64,000 nucleotides of DNA from an uncultured Propionivibrio sp. (GCF_963666255.1 NZ_OY762656.1:2020695-2084694); one strand, 5' to 3'; shown: positions 10,516 to 20,167, counted from the stretch's first letter. A program made the numbers and translations. Notes: generated from the sequence alone by a model not told the origin.

Positions 10516-12480
10516 CTACAGCTGTTCATATGGTGTTAACAGAAGTACGATCATGGCGTCCGTCAGATCCTTCGGTATGGTCTTGTCGAAGACGCAATGA
10601 ATGGCGGCTGACGGCTTTTTTAGGCTTGCCTTTTTCCATGGCTGCCCTAGACTAGCGGCCTTATTCTGACCGACCTCAAAACCCACGCGTTGCATTGTCC
10701 CAGCCGCCAAATGCTGCTTCAGTAAATTGGCTTGGCTAGAAGCTTGGCTGTCGGGCACATGCAGCTTGTCCAGTTTGCCCGCGAGCCATTCACTGAAGTC
10801 CGATGTAAGGTTCAAGGTCGTCGTCGTTGGAGGTTTCTTCTTGGATGGAGCGCTGCCATCGGTTGCGTCTGGCTTAGGCATATGGCGTCCCTGCACAAGA
10901 ATCACAGACGCCCATGGCTCCTTTGTGGCATCCAATTCTTTCTGGAAGCTATCTTTGCCGATCAGAATAAGCTTTGCTCGATAAGCAGTAACAGACGGTG
11001 GTGCAACGGGCTGACCAATTCGCCCTACGCGTTGAGTTAAATCCTCTTGACGTGCAAGAGCCGCAACGGGCTTTAATCTAGCCAGTCGTTTGACGCCACC
11101 TCTGCGCTGTGACAGTTCCGCCAAATCCGGTGTCGTAGGGTTTACGAAATCCCAACTCGCAAGGTAGTACCTTTTCTCCTCGCCAAAGGTCATTCCGACC
11201 AAGTCAATCGACCCATACGCCGTTCGATAGAACGCAAGCGCGACATCGCTGATCTCTTGCGGAATACAACGTAAGCATAACACCGCAGTCTTCTGACTGG
11301 AGTTGGGTCTTGCAAGGTCACAGCTTTGATCGACTACAAGAAGGAACTCTCTCGGTGTTCCGTCACCATTCAATCTCGCAAAGAGATCTCCTAGCTGGAC
11401 TGGCGAACTCTTTGTTTCTGGAAGGCCATCGGTAATGTCCATGCGCATCACCGAGCGCACATGCATCTCGGCCAGCCTGCTGCTAGGGGGGACTGCCCCT
11501 GGAAATGCTCTATGGCCGATCAAGTTCGGAAGCCGCGCGCCTAAAGCGCGTACCCCAGCGTCCTCGAGCAATCCACTCGCTAGCGACTCAGAGACTAACC
11601 ATGACAGGTAATCAGGAAGCCGAGCTTCCTCTACGGCAAGCTCTGCTTCATGAAGCAGAGCGATTTCGGAAGGCTCAATCTTCGACAGGTTTTGCCGCAG
11701 GGTTGTCGCCGCGCGAATCGCACCAAGCCAGAACTCGTCGAGCATATGCGCCCAGGACTGCTTGCCATGGTAACCCTCAAGCATGCGCTCTAACTTTGGT
11801 GCTATCTGAGGGATGATTTGGCTCTTCTCGACGAAACAAAAGAAGTCCGCTCGAAGACCGGTGCGCTCCTTAAACGCAACTTGTTGATCTACTGCCCCCG
11901 GCCTCGACGACATCAGAACAACCAGTGGGTACTGTTTGAGGGAACCTTTCTGTCTCGCGCCAATGATCAGATGAGCAAGCTCTGCCGCGCGCTCAAGGGA
12001 CCGGTCAGAGTTCATTTCACCTTTTAGATAGAAGTCTAGGAAAATGAGCTGGCACCCGGTGACATCCAGTGTTGTAGGGTCAAATTTCGGTGCTCGGATA
12101 ACGCGCCATTTCTGCGAGACCAAGAAGTCCTCAAGCCCTGCGAGATCCTCTCGCTTCTTGTTTATGTCTTCGGCATATTCCCGAAAAAGAGTGTCGACTA
12201 ACCAGGACCAAGCCTGTCTCTCTCGTAAAGCCCACAGCCGGCTTACAATGGTTTCGTCTTGGAGAAGTTCATCAAGGTGCTGTGGAATCGAAGGGTCAAG
12301 CACATCGCGGCGAAACTCTTTCTTCACTTGCAACAGCCGCTTCGGGAAATCAAGCAGAATGTCGCGAAAGCGAGATACTGCGTCCCCATCAATATCTGCA
12401 GGATCAGCGGCGGCATATGCATCGTCGATCACTACCACCCGTTTTAACGGTTTGGTCAGCGTTGCTTCAAGAGCCTCCAT
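10516..12480 (-). CDS. Receiver-domain protein with large insertion, partner of the adjacent kinase
   Basis: A 654-residue protein starting with a receiver fold. It has the acidic pair VVVIDDAY (Asp19-Asp20), a candidate phospho-acceptor Asp149 in LIFLDFYL, the Ser191/192 switch in VLMSSRPG and the conserved Lys219 in FVEKS. About 130 residues are inserted between the acidic pair and the acceptor strand, far more than in ordinary response regulators. The remaining 430 residues show no DNA-binding helix-turn-helix and no enzyme motif I can name. The start overlaps the kinase stop by 14 bases. The layout recalls divergent receiver proteins paired with Hsp90-like kinases in prokaryotic conflict systems; that match is from memory. 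It probably relays a signal from the kinase to the restriction proteins encoded next. Confidence 0.65.
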   Translation of the reverse strand: MEALEATLTKPLKRVVVIDDAYAAADPADIDGDAVSRFRDILLDFPKRLLQVKKEFRRDVLDPSIPQHLDELLQDETIVSRLWALRERQAWSWLVDTLFREYAEDINKKREDLAGLEDFLVSQKWRVIRAPKFDPTTLDVTGCQLIFLDFYLKGEMNSDRSLERAAELAHLIIGARQKGSLKQYPLVVLMSSRPGAVDQQVAFKERTGLRADFFCFVEKSQIIPQIAPKLERMLEGYHGKQSWAHMLDEFWLGAIRAATTLRQNLSKIEPSEIALLHEAELAVEEARLPDYLSWLVSESLASGLLEDAGVRALGARLPNLIGHRAFPGAVPPSSRLAEMHVRSVMRMDITDGLPETKSSPVQLGDLFARLNGDGTPREFLLVVDQSCDLARPNSSQKTAVLCLRCIPQEISDVALAFYRTAYGSIDLVGMTFGEEKRYYLASWDFVNPTTPDLAELSQRRGGVKRLARLKPVAALARQEDLTQRVGRIGQPVAPPSVTAYRAKLILIGKDSFQKELDATKEPWASVILVQGRHMPKPDATDGSAPSKKKPPTTTTLNLTSDFSEWLAGKLDKLHVPDSQASSQANLLKQHLAAGTMQRVGFEVGQNKAASLGQPWKKASLKKPSAAIHCVFDKTIPKDLTDAMIVLLLTPYEQL

Positions 12481-14851
12481 CCCGTGCTCCTCCGTATGTC
12501 ATGACGAATCCATGGTGGACCCGGTCTTCATCGGCTTCCGCGAGTGAGATTTCCATTGCATTACCTTCTGCAAGCTTCTTCGCGATATACAAACCCATCC
12601 CGCGACCCTCGCCAGAAGGCTTGGTCGTGAAGAATGCATTGAATACTTCGTCGCCACGATCTTCCGGAATGCCAGGGCCGTTGTCCAGAACTGTAAGTAT
12701 GTTGCCGGCCCTGTCGATGCTGAAACTGATGACTGGATCGAATTTCGTTGTTGCCGCAAGCAACTTGAGCCAATAAACTGAGTTGGAAATGAAATTTTCT
12801 ACGATCTGCAGAAACTGCCCGCGGACGGCTTTGATCAACACGGGGGCCTTGCCTAGACCGGTTAGGTCGACTCGGATTTCATGACGCCCAAATTGGGGGG
12901 CGTGCATTTCCACGACTTCCTGCAGCGTCTGAACTAAGTCAAACGATTCTTTTCTTTGACGTCCCGGCGTTGACAACGGATCCAGGATACGGATTCGCCT
13001 CTCGAGAGTGCTCAGTTGATCTCGTAAATTCCGAAGCTGTCGATTCTCGGTGGCGTTGCTCGATTTGTAGGTCTGAAGCAACTTCAACGCGTTTGCGGAT
13101 AGGCGAGCTAGTTCATGGAAGATAAATTCTGTCATTAAGCCGACGCCTGCAAGATGGACGTATTTGTCGATGTCCTCTTCATAGGCTCGCACGGCGATCT
13201 TAGAGCGTTCCCAGGCTTCGGACATGTCTGTCATACGAGCGAGCAGTGTATTGATCGCCGCAATATCCTCAGGAGCTTTGACTTTGGTCCTCAAGTGCTG
13301 AACCTGCTTCAGCGCCTGCTTTTGGGCCTCCTCCAGGCGCTTCTCCAGCTTTGGAAACTCTTTGGCCGCTGATTCGTCCTGGGCCCCCTCGACAGCGTTC
13401 AGGTAGCTCTTGAACTCGACCACTAAGATGTGGCGCAATAACGCTATAAGCGCAGCTTTCTCTTCGGTGTCACGCAAACCTTCCCGGTTGGTCTGATCCT
13501 GCAAATGTGGATTGCCACGGCTAGAAATGCGAACTGCTCCGACCAATTGCTTCCGATTCATTTTGTAGCCCTGTGTGGCCAACGCAATGCCGTCTAGATC
13601 GAGCCAGTCGTCGCGTGGTTCCGCGTACGGATATACGCGGTAATGATCACGATAAAGTAGTAACCCTCCGCCCCAATGCGTTAACCACTGCAGAGCTGCT
13701 TCGTAGCCATCAGGTTTATCTAGGCGAAGCTTCTGCCGGTTAAACCAATGTGCTTCCATCTCAAATGGACCAAGACTTACAAGACCCTGGATCAGAGTGC
13801 CTGGTGGTCGGAAGACCTCGCCCGTCTTTGGACGCTTACCCTTCAAAGTAAGCGCGCTGAGGAGATGTATCCCCTCAAGGCTGAAGTTCTTGCTCTGCCC
13901 ATAGGACTTATACGTCACGTCGCCCGATAGCACTGGTTGGCCGTCAGCGTCGAGCGAAAAACTTGCGGAGCATCGGGCATGTGCATATGCGAGTTGACGT
14001 GTCTGAAACGATGGGATGTCGACTGACTGCCCATTAAAGTAAAGTCGTACATTTGGGCGGCTGAATGTCGTAAGGAGTGGATCCACCAACTTTGCAAAAT
14101 CAGTCTTTGCAAGAGATTCCATCTTTTCGATTGACCACTCGCTCGTCAAGTTAGACATGCGGATGATCGTGCCGTGGTCCGACGCTTTATTTTTCTTCGG
14201 CCCCACATTGGGAGCAGCAGGGAACTCGTCGAGGTTTAGATGCGGATTACGCTTAATCGCAGACCAGTCGATCTTAAGTTCAGACTGCGCTTTATCGCCA
14301 TTTTTGGAGGTTAAGACGTGAAGCTGATCTCCGAGGCGTACAGCAGAGAGTCGGCCGATACCTTTTTCTCCGAGCACATTATCGGCGCTACCGCGCAGTC
14401 GGTCGTCCAAGCGGTGGGTGGTCCCGATCGTGAGATAGACGCCACCGAGGTCCTCGAACGACATGCCGCCACCGTCGTCAACGATTTCGATCCAATTCGA
14501 TCGAATGTAGGCAGCATCTAGTGCCTGAACGTAGCTGGTATCCGATGGTGACAATGCAATTTCGAGGAAGGAGTCACGGTCAACTTGAGCAGCTGTGGGC
14601 TCCATGCCGGCTTCAAGCATTTGCCGAACCGTGTCTCGGGAGAGTCGCTCCTTCTTCTGGGCTGATCGCTCAAGTCTTTGGCGAATACTGAAGTATTCAC
14701 TTCGCGGTAGTGTGACGTGAACGTGTACCTCGATGCGGGAGGCCCGAGCATCTAGCGAGTTCTTTACCAACTCATAGATCGCGATCTGGTCAGAGCTGAT
14801 CAACTCCGCCCCGAGTTCAAGAAGGACGCGTGCTTTGACTGTTATTCCCAT
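12467..14851 (-). CDS. Two-headed GHKL protein: N-terminal Hsp90/MutL-like ATPase plus C-terminal histidine-kinase core
   Basis: This 794-residue protein contains two ATP-binding GHKL domains. The first has the N-box YELVKNSLDA (about 26-35), G1 VDDGGGM (124-130) and G2 GEKGIGR (161-167). The second has an H-box-like helix FIFHELARL with a candidate phospho-His near 579, an N-box NFISNS near 684, G1 DNGPGIP near 722 and G2 GEGRGMGLY near 746. A coiled-coil stretch precedes the H-box. No membrane segment is visible, so it should sense something in the cytoplasm. I chose the ATG at 14851 because MGITVKARVLLELGAELISS is the expected N-terminus of this fold; an upstream ATG at 14887 is less likely. 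It overlaps the receiver gene by 14 bases. The DNA-damage or phage signal it might sense is unknown. Confidence 0.75.
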   Translation of the reverse strand: MGITVKARVLLELGAELISSDQIAIYELVKNSLDARASRIEVHVHVTLPRSEYFSIRQRLERSAQKKERLSRDTVRQMLEAGMEPTAAQVDRDSFLEIALSPSDTSYVQALDAAYIRSNWIEIVDDGGGMSFEDLGGVYLTIGTTHRLDDRLRGSADNVLGEKGIGRLSAVRLGDQLHVLTSKNGDKAQSELKIDWSAIKRNPHLNLDEFPAAPNVGPKKNKASDHGTIIRMSNLTSEWSIEKMESLAKTDFAKLVDPLLTTFSRPNVRLYFNGQSVDIPSFQTRQLAYAHARCSASFSLDADGQPVLSGDVTYKSYGQSKNFSLEGIHLLSALTLKGKRPKTGEVFRPPGTLIQGLVSLGPFEMEAHWFNRQKLRLDKPDGYEAALQWLTHWGGGLLLYRDHYRVYPYAEPRDDWLDLDGIALATQGYKMNRKQLVGAVRISSRGNPHLQDQTNREGLRDTEEKAALIALLRHILVVEFKSYLNAVEGAQDESAAKEFPKLEKRLEEAQKQALKQVQHLRTKVKAPEDIAAINTLLARMTDMSEAWERSKIAVRAYEEDIDKYVHLAGVGLMTEFIFHELARLSANALKLLQTYKSSNATENRQLRNLRDQLSTLERRIRILDPLSTPGRQRKESFDLVQTLQEVVEMHAPQFGRHEIRVDLTGLGKAPVLIKAVRGQFLQIVENFISNSVYWLKLLAATTKFDPVISFSIDRAGNILTVLDNGPGIPEDRGDEVFNAFFTTKPSGEGRGMGLYIAKKLAEGNAMEISLAEADEDRVHHGFVMTYGGARDGGS

Positions 14852-14963
14852 AGGCAGCAACCTATTGGCACAAAAATTGGACAGCAAGACAGCAAGACAG
14901 TAAAAAACGCGGAGATCGGGGGCCCTTCGGAGTAGGGCACGGCAACCCTATGCCAAGCTGCAG

Positions 14964-15791
14964 TCACAGCTGACATACGAGGCATCCTTGATCGTCATCG
15001 TCCTCCGGTATCTCAGCAGAACCTGCCTGCGCGAACACCTCCATTAGCGTCACGTTCTCACGCCGCAATGCCTTGCGCTCAATGCGGATCACGTGTTCAC
15101 GCTTGATCTCCTCCATGCGTTCAGGCCGTTCCAGTTCTGCCAGACTTTCTCCTTGGCTCCACGTAAAGAAGTTGCCGGTTTTCTCATATGGTTTCTCGTA
15201 AGCCTTAGCTTTTTCGTAAAGATCCGGATGCGTTTCCTTAAGGCGAACCCACTCGATTTTCTGTTGGTAGAAGCAGAAGTAGCAGCCCGATCGGGTACGA
15301 CCCCAACGCGTATACGGTGGCATGCCTACGCCGGAGGTTCGCAGGATCTCTTCAATGTCGCGAAGAACCAAACCGTCCTCGCGAAACGGATATACCGCTT
15401 TGATATTTGGTTTGTGGCTGATATAGCCGCTGCGGTCTTCGTCGGCACGTAGCCCCACATAATTCACGACCTCGTCGTTGCCGCAGTGTTGTTCAAAAGG
15501 CTTGAGCTTCAAGGCTCGCGTACACCAACGGCGGTGGTTGGACGGAATCATGCCACCATACATCTCATACCAATGGTCGAACCCGACATCCGCATTGAGA
15601 TGCGTTACTTCTTTGCCGAGGTAGTTTGAGATGCGCTGTAGATACTCATAGGTTTCAGGGAGCTCCTTGCGTGTATCGCTGAAGATGTATTCCATCTCCG
15701 GAACACGATCGCGCAAGTATATGGCCAGCGCAGCACTGTCCTTTCCGCCGGACAAGCTGAGAATATGCCTAACTCGCTTCTCGCTTGCCAT
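14964..15791 (-). CDS. sspD: SspD-like PAPS-reductase family PP-loop ATP pyrophosphatase
   Basis: A 275-residue protein with the PP-loop motif SGGKDS at residues 14-19. Cysteines follow in WCTRALKLKPFEQHC and in SGCYFC, and the C-terminus ends CLVCQL. This is the DndC/SspD arrangement: an ATP pyrophosphatase that activates the DNA backbone for sulfur transfer, usually carrying an iron-sulfur cluster. It is shorter than DndC (about 500 residues) and matches SspD in size. Its start lies inside the end of the ATPase gene (23-base overlap) with a GAGGAG ribosome binding site. No cysteine desulfurase is encoded nearby, so sulfur probably comes from a housekeeping IscS. The family is certain; the SspD name rests on the neighbours. 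Confidence 0.8.
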   Translation of the reverse strand: MASEKRVRHILSLSGGKDSAALAIYLRDRVPEMEYIFSDTRKELPETYEYLQRISNYLGKEVTHLNADVGFDHWYEMYGGMIPSNHRRWCTRALKLKPFEQHCGNDEVVNYVGLRADEDRSGYISHKPNIKAVYPFREDGLVLRDIEEILRTSGVGMPPYTRWGRTRSGCYFCFYQQKIEWVRLKETHPDLYEKAKAYEKPYEKTGNFFTWSQGESLAELERPERMEEIKREHVIRIERKALRRENVTLMEVFAQAGSAEIPEDDDDQGCLVCQL

Positions 15792-18700
15792 GGTGCTTCT
15801 CCTCTGTGGAAATCGTAGGTGCGTGCATTACCTGAAGATCCTGCAGCGCTTGAGCTAGGGCTGCAGCGGCGACTTGCGGGTCGGCGTCGGACTCTCGTGT
15901 GAGCAGATCCAATACACTGCGTGCAAGGCTGGAGGACTGTTCAGTCGTGGCGACCAGCAGCGTGGCCTCCTGTCCGCCAGCGCTGGTGAGAGTCAAACTC
16001 AAGAAGCGCTCGGCCGTACGTGGCGCGTCCTTACGCTGCATCACTAGACGCAGCCAGCGACGATAATGACCAGAAATTTCCGTCACTGCCTGTGCAAAGC
16101 GGTCGATAGTCTCGTCCGTCCAGGCGTCCAGAGGGCGCTGAACGAGTAGGCTTGCTACGGAATCGAGCCACTTCTCATCCGTCAGCGTTAAGTCCGTGCA
16201 ACGAAGGATAAAGCTCTTGAGTCGGGCGTCTGCTAATCCAGCAGCTGCGCTCGAACATTCGGCCTGCAATTGGCTTCGAATCTTGCTAAGTGATCCAGAC
16301 ATTTCGAATGCCTGCCCCAACTCAGCAATGACGGTGTCTTGTAGCTTGCGTTGGCTCATTCCTAGATCCGTCAGCGCTGCGCCCAACCATTCCTGGAAAA
16401 GGGGAGTCCCCTTGCTCTGTGTGTGCGCTTTCGGTAGTGTTGAAGTGAGCAACAGGATCGGGTCCTGCGCCTTGCGCAAGGCCGAGCGAACCAGTGCAGC
16501 ATCCTTGCTGACTCGTCTTGTCTGCTGCGTAAAGTCCGACAGTCTTGCGAACCAGTGGTATAGCGCACGGGCCAGTTCCAGATAGGTTTTGTCACCGCTG
16601 GGCGCCGCCCCGAGGGAGGCTAGCACAGCGCCGAGGTCGCGCATCAAATTGCGGCCTCGCTGCACCTGCGGAACTTCGTGCAAAGTGAATGTATGCGGAT
16701 TCCGATGCATGCGTTGAAGGTGCTCGCTGGATAGTTCCAGCACCAGTGTGCCGCGCTCGAAAACTGCGCAGCGACTGCGATGGATCATCAGATAAAGCGT
16801 GACCCATACACTGGCCGGACCATTGCGCACTCCAAACGGAGGAGCGGCCAGAGCCTGAAGAACTTGCTCGAATGTGGGGGCATTTTCTCTTGCCAGAACG
16901 AGCGAAATTTCCGCCCAGAGTGCGGAGATATCGACATGGGCCTCTGGTTTGGGTGCGACTAGTTTCCAGCCGTCGCTGCTAGCTTGCCATATGCCGGTGT
17001 CGCGTAATAGAGTGGCATGGATTAGTCGTTCGGGCGGGTACTCGTTATCGCCAAAGAGAGGAGCTTCACCTGCACATGCCAACAGAGCGTCAAATAGCCG
17101 CTGACGTGCCAGAACGATAGCGGAAGCGGGGCGATTCTTGTTGATCAGTTCATTGATGATACGCGGCGCACGATGGAAGACCTTCTCGAACATCCAAGAA
17201 GCCACCTGACCAACGTTCATCGATTTGCTGTTCGGAATGATCTTCCCTTGGTACCAATACTCTGGACCAGTCTGTCCCGGGCTAGATGCTAATGCGGAGA
17301 GCACAAGCGCATCGACATCCTCTTTAGCTTGGAGGAGGCGGCTCTCAACGTACTGACTGGTCCAGGGGTCGAGTCGCTTGGAAGCCACTTCGCGTTGTAC
17401 CGTCAGCCAAATTGCCAACTCTGCGAGCGCCGCCCTTCCTTGGGCAGACAACGACAGGCAGCAATACACACTGCGCAGATCGTCCGCGTTGCGTACGCGG
17501 TCCAACGTCAGTAGTTCTTCCCGGGAATTCGTCGTTGTTAGAATCAGTCGAAGCCAGCCGTCGGGTTGCCCATCCGAATCATTCTGGTTGGTGCCTGCAT
17601 GGGGCCAAGCTGTGATCGTTCCAACATCAATAGCCAATGTACGGATCGTTCCTCGGCGGTCATAGTGCTTGTTGGCCACAACCAATCGATTTCCAAGTGC
17701 GTGCGAGGCCCCTCGCACAATAAGCTCGTCATCGCTGGTCTGCGCTGCATGCTCATAGAGCGCTTCGATGTTAACGGCGTCTGATACGGCGAAACCGTAT
17801 TCGGAGTGGTTGTGCCGACAAATCAACAGGCCTTGGCCTACAAGGCGGTCCAGTAGCTCCTGTGTCTCGGTGACTCTGAGGTTGCCTAGCGCAAATGCGA
17901 CCAGCTCCGGAGTAATGCGTAGAGTGAGAGGCGCCTGTACTAACTCCAGCACGGCAATGGTCTTGAGTGCCAACAAGGCATCTGCGTCTTTCGCTTGCCT
18001 TTCAATGTTCACCAGCGCAAATGCCCAACGACGTTCTGCAGCGAGATCGCGAAAGCGTAGTCCATTTCCCGATGCTAGATAGTCGAACATCTGGGGAAGG
18101 CGATACCAGGGATATCCCTCTACGGAGGTGACCTGCGCGAAATCCCGAAGCCCCGCCGGCTCGTTGCTGTTGAGGAAAGCATGGAATGAGCGCTCGCTTT
18201 GACCATAGCGCTTGGAGATAATGGCCAGAGAAGCTAACGCCAGGGGGTGGAGGGGGTAGAGTTTTTCGGGATGTTGAAACAGCCGGCGGTCAGCAGGCGT
18301 TGGCGCTCGAAGGATAGATTGCTCCAGTGCTGTTTGGAATACAGACCGTGCGGCTTCCAGAAGTTCGGGAGCTCGGTGTAGCAGCGGCTTGGCGCCCAGT
18401 GCATGAGTAGCGAAGTGCACGTAACGCTCGACGGGCTCGTCGAACGGGATCTCTTCGAAGCGAGACGCGACCTTGTGCCACTCTTCTCCAAGAGTGCGAC
18501 CAATGCCCGCGGCGTAACTCGCGAAGTGCTGATGCTGAAGGACGACCATTACGAGAGAGTCATCTCCTTGCCGACATGCTTCTTCAGCCAGTTGCTGAAG
18601 TGCGATCAGGTCCCCCGCTTCAGGGTGCATTGCGGCGTGCTCGACGAATTTCCCCACTTCATCAACCAGGAGCAACGTGCCAGAGAATCCTTGGGTACGA

Positions 18701-19227
18701 GCGACTAGCGCGAAATCGTGCATCAATTCCCCGGCAACCGCGTTGATGGGGCGCCCCTTGTAGAAGCCTGGCTCACTTAGATGACGTTGCAAGGTGCTGA
18801 CTCCCTTGCATTGGCGCCAGCCTTCCAGAGCGCGATGGATTTCCGCTTCCAGTGCTAAGCCGATGGACAGCCGTGCCCCCACGATTGCGAGCGTGAAACG
18901 TCTGGAGCTCGTGAATAGCTCAGCGACAGCCGCAGAGGCCTTTCGCAGCATTTCCGAGGTCGCAGGATGCGCGTCATTACCGGCGAGCAACTGGGCAAGC
19001 ACAATGCCCAGCGCAGACTTGCCGCTTCCATAAGGGCCAACCAATTTCCAGGCACGCTGCGACCGACATTCCGTAAGCGCCGTACCAATCTGCTTGAGTG
19101 CATGGACAGCATTAGGCGTCGGTAGGTAGCTGGCGAGTGCCGTATCGTCATGGAGATCACGGCTTAGAGAGATGGAGCGGGTGTGGCGTCCGTTCAGCTC
19201 TAGTCCATCGATGATTCGTTTAAGCAT
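15769..19227 (-). CDS. sspC: SspC-like large P-loop ATPase
   Basis: A 1152-residue protein with Walker A GPYGSGKS at residues 64-71 and a Walker B strand LLLVDEVGKF about 120 residues later. The rest is long, helical and without nuclease motifs I can see. An ATPase of this size directly between a DUF4007 gene and a PAPS-reductase-like gene is the sspBCD layout, in which SspC supplies ATPase activity for single-strand phosphorothioation. I take the ATG at 19227, which has AGGAGG about 10 bases upstream, rather than an in-frame ATG at 19320. It overlaps sspB by 8 bases. An unrelated ATPase of other defence operons cannot be excluded from sequence reading alone. Confidence 0.72.
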   Translation of the reverse strand: MLKRIIDGLELNGRHTRSISLSRDLHDDTALASYLPTPNAVHALKQIGTALTECRSQRAWKLVGPYGSGKSALGIVLAQLLAGNDAHPATSEMLRKASAAVAELFTSSRRFTLAIVGARLSIGLALEAEIHRALEGWRQCKGVSTLQRHLSEPGFYKGRPINAVAGELMHDFALVARTQGFSGTLLLVDEVGKFVEHAAMHPEAGDLIALQQLAEEACRQGDDSLVMVVLQHQHFASYAAGIGRTLGEEWHKVASRFEEIPFDEPVERYVHFATHALGAKPLLHRAPELLEAARSVFQTALEQSILRAPTPADRRLFQHPEKLYPLHPLALASLAIISKRYGQSERSFHAFLNSNEPAGLRDFAQVTSVEGYPWYRLPQMFDYLASGNGLRFRDLAAERRWAFALVNIERQAKDADALLALKTIAVLELVQAPLTLRITPELVAFALGNLRVTETQELLDRLVGQGLLICRHNHSEYGFAVSDAVNIEALYEHAAQTSDDELIVRGASHALGNRLVVANKHYDRRGTIRTLAIDVGTITAWPHAGTNQNDSDGQPDGWLRLILTTTNSREELLTLDRVRNADDLRSVYCCLSLSAQGRAALAELAIWLTVQREVASKRLDPWTSQYVESRLLQAKEDVDALVLSALASSPGQTGPEYWYQGKIIPNSKSMNVGQVASWMFEKVFHRAPRIINELINKNRPASAIVLARQRLFDALLACAGEAPLFGDNEYPPERLIHATLLRDTGIWQASSDGWKLVAPKPEAHVDISALWAEISLVLARENAPTFEQVLQALAAPPFGVRNGPASVWVTLYLMIHRSRCAVFERGTLVLELSSEHLQRMHRNPHTFTLHEVPQVQRGRNLMRDLGAVLASLGAAPSGDKTYLELARALYHWFARLSDFTQQTRRVSKDAALVRSALRKAQDPILLLTSTLPKAHTQSKGTPLFQEWLGAALTDLGMSQRKLQDTVIAELGQAFEMSGSLSKIRSQLQAECSSAAAGLADARLKSFILRCTDLTLTDEKWLDSVASLLVQRPLDAWTDETIDRFAQAVTEISGHYRRWLRLVMQRKDAPRTAERFLSLTLTSAGGQEATLLVATTEQSSSLARSVLDLLTRESDADPQVAAAALAQALQDLQVMHAPTISTEEKHHGKREAS

Positions 19228-20125
19228 GGATGGGAGCCTCCTCTTGTGTCTCCAGTAGGTAGTACGGATCGATGCGGTTGCGCTGGAGTACAACGCTTTG
19301 TGTGTCGGAGGTGTCAACAAAACGTAGGGCGTCGCGTAAGGGGCCTTGCGCCAAATTCTCTACGAAAGCGCGCAACTGAAATTCATCCAGCCGGAAGACG
19401 GCTCCGGGGCTTCCCGCCCCCTTGAGCAAACGATGAAAATCAACAGATGACAAGCCTTTCTCGCACGAAGCCACGAACTCTATCAACGCGATAGCAAACA
19501 CGCGTTGGCTCAAACCGATCGGCGTGCGAAGACCGGTGTTAAAGACGATACGTCCATCCTCTTCCTTGGCTGCGCGTAGCAATGCAAGGTCCTGCAGCGG
19601 GCACCAGGAAGTATCGTCGCCGTTGCGCTCGGCTTGGTAGTAGCTTTGGAGAAAAATGGCGGCGTGCTGCTCCAGCGTGCTAGTGGCAAGCGGCCTAGCC
19701 GAAACCGCTGCACGTTGAGCCAGTGCGGTGATTAGCCGCTGGCGGTCGAAGCGTACAAGTCGCCCCTCACCGAAGACCTCCGACCAGGCTGCCAGTGCTG
19801 CACGTGTGCAGAGGCGCCAATGCAACAACCATAATGACTCTAGAGACTCTAGATGCTGGTCCCATCCGCGCTTGGGGTCGAGCAGCTTGCGGCCGACGGG
19901 GCCTGGTTGGTGACCATGCCCAGTCGTGGGCACAAGAACACCCGTAGCTTCGCACCAGAATTGCAGTGACTTCAGCATGTTGCGGCCGATACCTAGCGTG
20001 TGCATCGCCCGCTCTTCATCCTTCAAGAGATCAGGGGTTACGGAAACAGCTTGGTAGGCCTTTGGCAGCCAGCCGTATCGGCATACGAAGGACTCATGTC
20101 CGGAAAAACGATCAGCGATTGTCAT
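19220..20125 (-). CDS. sspB: SspB-like DUF4007 protein, putative DNA-nicking subunit of PT modification
   Basis: A 301-residue protein beginning MTIADRFSGHESF, followed by CRYGWLPKAYQ. The FSGHExF...RYGWL pattern is the hallmark of DUF4007, and the length falls in the family's usual range of about 280-300. In described single-strand PT systems SspB nicks DNA ahead of sulfur insertion by SspC and SspD. The ATG at 20125 is chosen because it starts right at the conserved domain; it has a weak ribosome binding site, and in-frame ATGs at 20191 and 20251 are alternatives. This is the first gene of the operon, and no further minus-strand gene is seen upstream. A 13-base inverted repeat (CCAGT/ACTGG) lies 43 bases upstream. 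Confidence 0.78.
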   Translation of the reverse strand: MTIADRFSGHESFVCRYGWLPKAYQAVSVTPDLLKDEERAMHTLGIGRNMLKSLQFWCEATGVLVPTTGHGHQPGPVGRKLLDPKRGWDQHLESLESLWLLHWRLCTRAALAAWSEVFGEGRLVRFDRQRLITALAQRAAVSARPLATSTLEQHAAIFLQSYYQAERNGDDTSWCPLQDLALLRAAKEEDGRIVFNTGLRTPIGLSQRVFAIALIEFVASCEKGLSSVDFHRLLKGAGSPGAVFRLDEFQLRAFVENLAQGPLRDALRFVDTSDTQSVVLQRNRIDPYYLLETQEEAPIHA

Positions 20126-20167
20126 TAAATATTGTTCTAATTCGTTGTTGCGGGAAGTTTCAGTGTT

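Noticed and set aside
15769-20125. BREX or DISARM classification of the defence operon
   Set aside because: No PglZ phosphatase, BrxL protease, methyltransferase or DISARM helicase is present. DUF4007 plus a PAPS-reductase-like enzyme fits PT modification better.
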